Below are positions 35,919 through 40,037 of a stretch of 40,037 nt of DNA, in pieces; within the stretch, counting starts at the first letter, position 1, and each line of letters starts with the position of its first letter. This stretch comes from Gammaproteobacteria bacterium (GTDB lineage Bacteria > Pseudomonadota > Gammaproteobacteria > S012-40), in the NCBI GenBank assembly GCA_027021445.1, contig JALUUH010000086.1, positions 1 through 40,037 on the forward strand, written 5' to 3'. A model generated the notes under the pieces. That model was given only the letters and a program-made list of their open reading frames with translations, searched no databases and had not been told where the DNA came from. The position numbers and the translations under genes are program-made.

Positions 35919-36377
35919 GTGTTTCACCGCATAAAACCATATATGGCCGATAGTTGGGACATTACTGCATTAAATATGAAAAAAAGCCCCGTTAAACCAC
36001 TGTCTCACCACACGTACAAAATCATGCTTGTGGAAAGTAACCGTCAGAACCGAAAAAAAACGGTCGAACTGATGACAACATTAGGCTATCAAGTTTATAC
36101 CGCAAATGACGGGTTTGATGCATTATCCAAATCGATTGATTACCAACCCGATCTAATATTCATTTACACCGAACTCAGCGAGGATCTTGATGGTTACCAA
36201 ACCAGCAAACTAATTAAAAGTAATCACGCCTTTAGTAACACCCCTATTGTCCTCATCACTAACAAGGCCACCGATTTCAACCCTCATAAAACGGAAACTT
36301 CAGGCGCCATCACGCAAATCAATAAACCCCTGGACAAAGACAAATTACTTGCTCAAATTTCAATCCATCTCAGTTAG
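35919..36377 (+). CDS. PilG-like response regulator with degenerate phosphorylation site
   Basis: The 152-codon frame contains one receiver domain (about 33-150). It resembles PilG in DGFDALSKS, LDGYQTSKLIKSNHAFSNTP and the C-terminal lysine in INKPLDKDKLL. The acidic pair is reduced to E39-S40, and the phosphoacceptor Asp position is Y83 (LIFIYTEL where PilG has IIFVDIMM), so normal phosphorylation is unlikely. In Pseudomonas pilG lies right next to gshB, which supports homology by position. No pilH, pilI or pilJ follows here. Start is uncertain: GTG at 35919, ATG at 35943 or ATG at 35976, none with a clear Shine-Dalgarno. Confidence 0.78.
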   Translation: MFHRIKPYMADSWDITALNMKKSPVKPLSHHTYKIMLVESNRQNRKKTVELMTTLGYQVYTANDGFDALSKSIDYQPDLIFIYTELSEDLDGYQTSKLIKSNHAFSNTPIVLITNKATDFNPHKTETSGAITQINKPLDKDKLLAQISIHLS

Positions 36378-36482
36378 GACTGTGTCGTCCATTAAGCCCT
36401 TTCTACACCATGTAATTCTAGCATTAATACTAGGCTTTTCTTCAATATTTACTTGCTGCTAACATTTACCCAAAATTTTTTG

Positions 36483-36509
36483 TAAAGTTTATTTTTCCTT
36501 GGTCGACAA
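36483..36509 (+). promoter_or_regulatory. Strong sigma28 (FliA) promoter match
   Basis: TAAAGTTT (36483-36490), 11 bases, then GTCGACAA (36502-36509). The E. coli sigma28 consensus is TAAAGTTT-N11-GCCGATAA, so the -35 matches at 8 of 8, the -10 at 6 of 8, and the spacing is exact. Transcription would begin near 36515, at a 6-bp hairpin AGTTGT/ACAACT (36513-36529), giving a 60-nt leader to the ATG at 36576. Confidence 0.6.
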
Positions 36510-36575
36510 TCGAGTTGTAAGCAACAACTTTACCCCGCTAATTGAGAAGTAGGGCACAAAAATGGAAGCAAGAAC

Positions 36576-37742
36576 ATGCAGGTAGCCAACACTATAAATC
36601 GATTCTCTGATTACGAAGCCCAACGTCGCTTTGATCACGAACCGACAAGCAAAGCAAATAATGAGGAAGATAAGCGCACTAGCGCAGACCGCTTATTCTT
36701 AAACGAATTCAAACCGGATACGGTACGCACATTTTTAACAAACCGTATTATGCAACGCTTACAAAGTATGCAAGACAGTATGGCTAGATTCCAACAAGCC
36801 ACGCCCGCGTATGGTCAAAATGACTCCATTAAAGACTCTGCAGCAAAAATTGTCCATTCAGCGAACTCAACAGTCGCACAACTCGCTCCAAAAACCAGTG
36901 ACACCGATGCCATCAATCAAGTAAAAGATGCGGTAAAAGATGAAGTGAAAAACGCACATCGAGACTTCAGTTTTAATAACGCAAAAAATAACAATCCATT
37001 AACAGAACTAGAAAAACTCGAAAAAGAATTAAATAAAGCACTCGATAAATTTCCATTTGAAGTAGAATCTGAAATGCAAACAGAAACTTTACGTGCTAAA
37101 AACGAAAGTTTTAGCCAAAACATAAGTTCCAGCATTGAAATTAAAACCAAAGATGGCGATACGGTTACCATTAATCTTCAGCGCTCAAGTAGCATTGAAA
37201 CCACTCAATTTAATTATTCTAACGGTAACGCCTATGCAATGGACTTTGAACGTAATATAAACAAAAGTTTTTCGTTTGAATTTAGCGTTAAAGGAAATCT
37301 TGACGAAGATGAATTAAAATCGATTAATAAACTCATTAAGAATATCGAATCAGTTGCCGATAAGTTCGAGTATGGAAACTTGGATTCCGCACTCAAAAAG
37401 GCGTCGAAATTAAAATTCGATGCAAATGAAATCGCCAGCTTTAGCGCTAGCTTTCAATCTCAAAAGCAATATAAAGCCGTCGAATTATATCAGCAAACAG
37501 AAGTGGTTAATCAGCAGGAAGCTGCATCCTTAACACCACCTAAATTATTTGCTGATTTATCAGATCTTCTAGTGGACTTAGAAGATTTAGTAGCACAGGC
37601 CAGGGAAACAACAAATCTAGAATCACCGAAGACTGCGGTTAACGGAATTCTAGAAAAAATGGCCAAGCTCAAGGAAGAAACAGAAGGCTTGGATCGCCTA
37701 ACTCGCCCGGAAGATGGGTATTTACTTTCTAACTTTGCTTAA
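36576..37742 (+). CDS. Protein of unknown function (DUF5610-like), predicted sigma28-controlled
   Basis: The 388-aa protein has no signal peptide or membrane helix. It contains no cysteine and no tryptophan and is rich in Asp, Glu, Lys, Asn and Ser. Residues 85-165 are largely helical with heptad-like spacing. Residues 183-240 form a beta-rich repeat (SSIEIKTKDGDTVTINL, SFSFEFSVKG), and residues 241-300 are helical (NLDEDELKSINKLIKNIESVADKF). This central block resembles what I recall of DUF5610 proteins from marine gammaproteobacteria, but I cannot confirm the family. The start at 36576 has GGAAG seven bases upstream. The sigma28 promoter match and absence of Cys/Trp, common in flagellar axial or exported proteins, suggest a motility-related role. 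It stands alone between the PilG-like gene and convergent uvrD. Confidence 0.82.
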   Translation: MQVANTINRFSDYEAQRRFDHEPTSKANNEEDKRTSADRLFLNEFKPDTVRTFLTNRIMQRLQSMQDSMARFQQATPAYGQNDSIKDSAAKIVHSANSTVAQLAPKTSDTDAINQVKDAVKDEVKNAHRDFSFNNAKNNNPLTELEKLEKELNKALDKFPFEVESEMQTETLRAKNESFSQNISSSIEIKTKDGDTVTINLQRSSSIETTQFNYSNGNAYAMDFERNINKSFSFEFSVKGNLDEDELKSINKLIKNIESVADKFEYGNLDSALKKASKLKFDANEIASFSASFQSQKQYKAVELYQQTEVVNQQEAASLTPPKLFADLSDLLVDLEDLVAQARETTNLESPKTAVNGILEKMAKLKEETEGLDRLTRPEDGYLLSNFA

Positions 37743-37756
37743 GTTAGCAGAAATAA

Positions 37757-37781
37757 TCACAAGGATGTGAATTCTTTTTTT
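37757..37781 (+). terminator. Short hairpin with T-run after the DUF5610-like gene
   Basis: TCACA (37757-37761) and TGTGA (37766-37770) enclose AGGA and are followed by ATTC and seven T. The stem is short and AT-rich, so it may be a weak intrinsic terminator separating this gene from convergent uvrD. Confidence 0.5.
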
Positions 37782-37800
37782 AACCGGAAACCCAAAAGTC

Positions 37801-40023
37801 TCAAGCAGGCAGTAAATTAGCATAAGCGAGCATCAACCATTTTTGCCCTACATTGGTAAAATTAACCTGCACTCTGATGTGCTCCCCGGATCCTTCCACA
37901 TTTAATAAAACACCTTCACCAAATTTTCCATGCATCACTCGTTGGCCAATTGAAAGCCCGTTCAACTCCTCAGTATATACGGGTGACTTCGAACTCACCG
38001 ATACGGATGAAGTTGATACATTAACCTGCGGTCTAATTTCAGCGAGTGTTTCAGCAGGGAGTTCAGCAATAAACCGTGAAGGTCGATTACGCGTATCACG
38101 TCCATACAAACGTCGATGTTCCGCAGAGGATAAGTATAAATGTTGTTTTGCGCGCGTTATGCCCACATAAGCCAAACGACGTTCTTCCTCGAGTTTAGCA
38201 CTGTCATCCATCGAACGCTCGTGAGGAAACAAGCCTTCTTCCATTCCCACTAAAAAAACTAACGGAAACTCTAATCCTTTCGCCGTATGCAAGGTCATCA
38301 TTTGCACACAGTCATCACCCGGCCCGGCTTGAGATTCGCCCGACTCAAGAGAGGTATAAGCTAAAAAATTGGCCAGTGCATCAGTGGCTTCTTCGCCCGA
38401 CGCATTATCCGCTTCTTCTGGTTCATCTATATTCCAAACCGATGCATCTTCTGCTTCAAACTGTCTTGCTGCACCTACTAACTCCGCCAGGTTTTCAATT
38501 CGAGCACGCCCACGTTCACCGCGATCTTTTTTATAATGTTCGATCAAACCTGTTTGATCAATAATATTCTGTAACATATCGCCAATATCTGACTCAGCCA
38601 TTCCTTGTTCTAATAAACAAACCCGCTCAACAAACCCTTGAACCGCATTTAATGCACGTGCGGGTAAAGATTTTGTTGCCACGATATCAGCCGCAGCATC
38701 CCAATAGCTCAAGCGTTTCTCATTGGCTTTTTCTCGAATAAGCTGAACCGTTCGCCCACCAATCCCGCGGGTCGGAACATTGATAATTCGATCAAATGCC
38801 GCATCGTCTTTCCGATTAGCGATTAAACGCAGATAAGCCAAGGCATCTTTTATTTCCTGGCGATCAAAAAATCGCATACCACCATAGACGCGATAAGGAA
38901 TACCGCGCATTAACAAAGCTTCTTCTAGTATTCGCGACTGCGCATTTGAGCGATATAAAATAGCGCTATCACGTCGCAAATTTCCTTGCTCCACCCATTG
39001 TTCAACGGTTTCAACGACAAACCGTGCTTCGTCTTGCTCATTAAATGCGGAGTAATATTTTATTAATTCGCCATCTTCACCCGCCGTCCATAATTCTTTT
39101 CCCAGCCGGTCAGCGTTAAATCGAATAAGTGTATTGGCAGCTTGCAAAATAGTACCCGTAGAGCGATAGTTTTGCTCAAGCTTGTGTAACTTCACATCAG
39201 GAAAATCGCGTTGAAATTTATGAATATTTTCGATTTTTGCGCCACGCCAACCATAAATAGACTGATCATCATCACCAACGATAAACATTTTTCCCGTTTC
39301 ACCGGCGAGCAATCTCAACCATGCATATTGGATTTCATTCGTATCCTGAAACTCATCAACCAAGATGTGCTTAAAACGTTTGCGATAATGATCGAGAATA
39401 TCAGGACGGTTTAACCACAACTCATGCGCACGTAATAACAACTCCGCAAAATCAACTAAACCCGCGCCTCGGCAAACCACCTCATATGCCTCATAAACGC
39501 GTAACCATGTTTTTTCCATCGGGTCATAACCGGGTTCAATGCTCTTAGGCCGTAAACCCGCATCTTTTTTTCCATTAATATACCACTGCGCTTGTTTGGG
39601 AGGCCACTTAGCATCATCAAGTTCTAACTCACGCATCACCCGTTTAACCATACGTAATTGGTCGTCAGAATCGATTACTTGGAATGTTCTCGGTAAATCT
39701 AACTCGGCGTGGTGTGCGCGTAATACTCGCAATGCAATGCCGTGAAAAGTGCCTACCCACATTCCTTGAGCAGGAATATCCAGCAAATCCTCAATACGCT
39801 GTCGCATTTCTGCCGCCGCTTTATTGGTAAATGTCACCGATAAAATACCGTACGGAGAAATGCCTTCCGTTTGTACAATCCAAGCGATTCGGTGAACCAA
39901 CACCCGCGTTTTACCGCTTCCCGCTCCAGCGAGTACTAACATATTGATCGGAGGCGCGGAAACAGCATTGCGTTGCGCATCATTTAAACCATCTAATACT
40001 GGGGTAATATCCATGGCCTGCAT
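37801..40023 (-). CDS. uvrD: DNA helicase II UvrD
   Basis: This 740-aa SF1 helicase of nucleotide excision and mismatch repair has Walker A GAGSGKT (33-39), VTFTNKAAAEMR (motif Ia), LVDEFQDTN (motif II), GDDDQSIYGWRGA (motif III), LEQNYRST (motif IV), MTLHTAKGLEFPLVF (motif V) and EERRLAYVGITRA (motif VI). The C-terminal tudor-like element is GQRVMHGKFGEGVLL. Length compares with 720 aa in E. coli. ATG at 40023 or at 40014 (MDITPVLDGL) may be the true start; the second aligns better with E. coli. Only 14 bp upstream are in the window, so an SOS box cannot be checked. Confidence 0.97.
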   Translation of the reverse strand: MQAMDITPVLDGLNDAQRNAVSAPPINMLVLAGAGSGKTRVLVHRIAWIVQTEGISPYGILSVTFTNKAAAEMRQRIEDLLDIPAQGMWVGTFHGIALRVLRAHHAELDLPRTFQVIDSDDQLRMVKRVMRELELDDAKWPPKQAQWYINGKKDAGLRPKSIEPGYDPMEKTWLRVYEAYEVVCRGAGLVDFAELLLRAHELWLNRPDILDHYRKRFKHILVDEFQDTNEIQYAWLRLLAGETGKMFIVGDDDQSIYGWRGAKIENIHKFQRDFPDVKLHKLEQNYRSTGTILQAANTLIRFNADRLGKELWTAGEDGELIKYYSAFNEQDEARFVVETVEQWVEQGNLRRDSAILYRSNAQSRILEEALLMRGIPYRVYGGMRFFDRQEIKDALAYLRLIANRKDDAAFDRIINVPTRGIGGRTVQLIREKANEKRLSYWDAAADIVATKSLPARALNAVQGFVERVCLLEQGMAESDIGDMLQNIIDQTGLIEHYKKDRGERGRARIENLAELVGAARQFEAEDASVWNIDEPEEADNASGEEATDALANFLAYTSLESGESQAGPGDDCVQMMTLHTAKGLEFPLVFLVGMEEGLFPHERSMDDSAKLEEERRLAYVGITRAKQHLYLSSAEHRRLYGRDTRNRPSRFIAELPAETLAEIRPQVNVSTSSVSVSSKSPVYTEELNGLSIGQRVMHGKFGEGVLLNVEGSGEHIRVQVNFTNVGQKWLMLAYANLLPA

Positions 40024-40037
40024 TCTACCAGAAAGCG

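Noticed and set aside
36403-36440. CTAG-bounded partial palindrome upstream of the sigma28 promoter
   Set aside because: Only 4-bp arms around an ATTAAT core; compatible with chance in AT-rich DNA.

Overview
The window looks like the chromosome of a free-living, probably marine, gammaproteobacterium with moderately low GC. The evidence is gene order and gene types: the block gshB-tonB-yqgE-yqgF-pyrR-pyrB-pyrC' followed by yggS-proC-yggT is the arrangement known from Pseudomonas and relatives, relA-mazG are adjacent, and there is an XrtA/PEP-CTERM-type exopolysaccharide signalling module. No rRNA, tRNA, CRISPR array or intact insertion sequence is visible. One short transposon-like element is present.

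Left part (1-10.4 kb): an exopolysaccharide locus. On the minus strand a membrane-anchored initiating sugar-phosphate transferase (4803-6194) is followed by the histidine kinase PrsK, the sigma54-dependent regulator PrsR and the start of the TPR lipoprotein PrsT, which runs off the left edge. Divergently, on the plus strand, three sugar-nucleotide genes (UDP-glucose 6-dehydrogenase, a WbpA/TviB-type UDP-HexNAc 6-dehydrogenase and a UDP-glucuronate-type 4-epimerase) form a tight operon that should supply uronic acid precursors for an acidic polysaccharide. The exosortase itself is not in the window.

Middle (10.4-24.9 kb): an orphan prepilin-like gene with a metzincin-like HExxHxxxxxH string; relA and mazG; the giant helicase gene hrpA; a membrane PAS-GGDEF-EAL protein preceded by a 17-bp perfect palindrome; a periplasmic beta-lactamase-fold protein that has lost its catalytic motifs; a NYN-domain nuclease; a 110-bp inverted-repeat element flanked by 9-bp direct repeats; an M15 peptidase without a signal peptide; and a Tat-exported lipoprotein of the Acg nitroreductase family.

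Right part (25-35.8 kb): fourteen minus-strand genes, tightly packed and often overlapping, from gshB down to yggT (glutathione, flavinylation by ApbE with a NusG-II/Gx transporter pair, TonB, pyrimidine biosynthesis, PLP homeostasis, proline). Between pyrC' and yggS lies an unrecognised gene where Pseudomonas carries other genes including pilTU. To the right of gshB, where Pseudomonas has pilG, there is a PilG-like receiver that has lost its phosphoacceptor aspartate. Next comes a Cys/Trp-free protein of unknown function behind a strong sigma28 (FliA) promoter match, and then uvrD at the right edge.

The most interesting points are the sigma28-promoter gene, the degenerate PilG, the small transposon-like element, and a 15-16 bp motif overlapping the -10 region that recurs in front of relA, the M15 peptidase gene and gshB.
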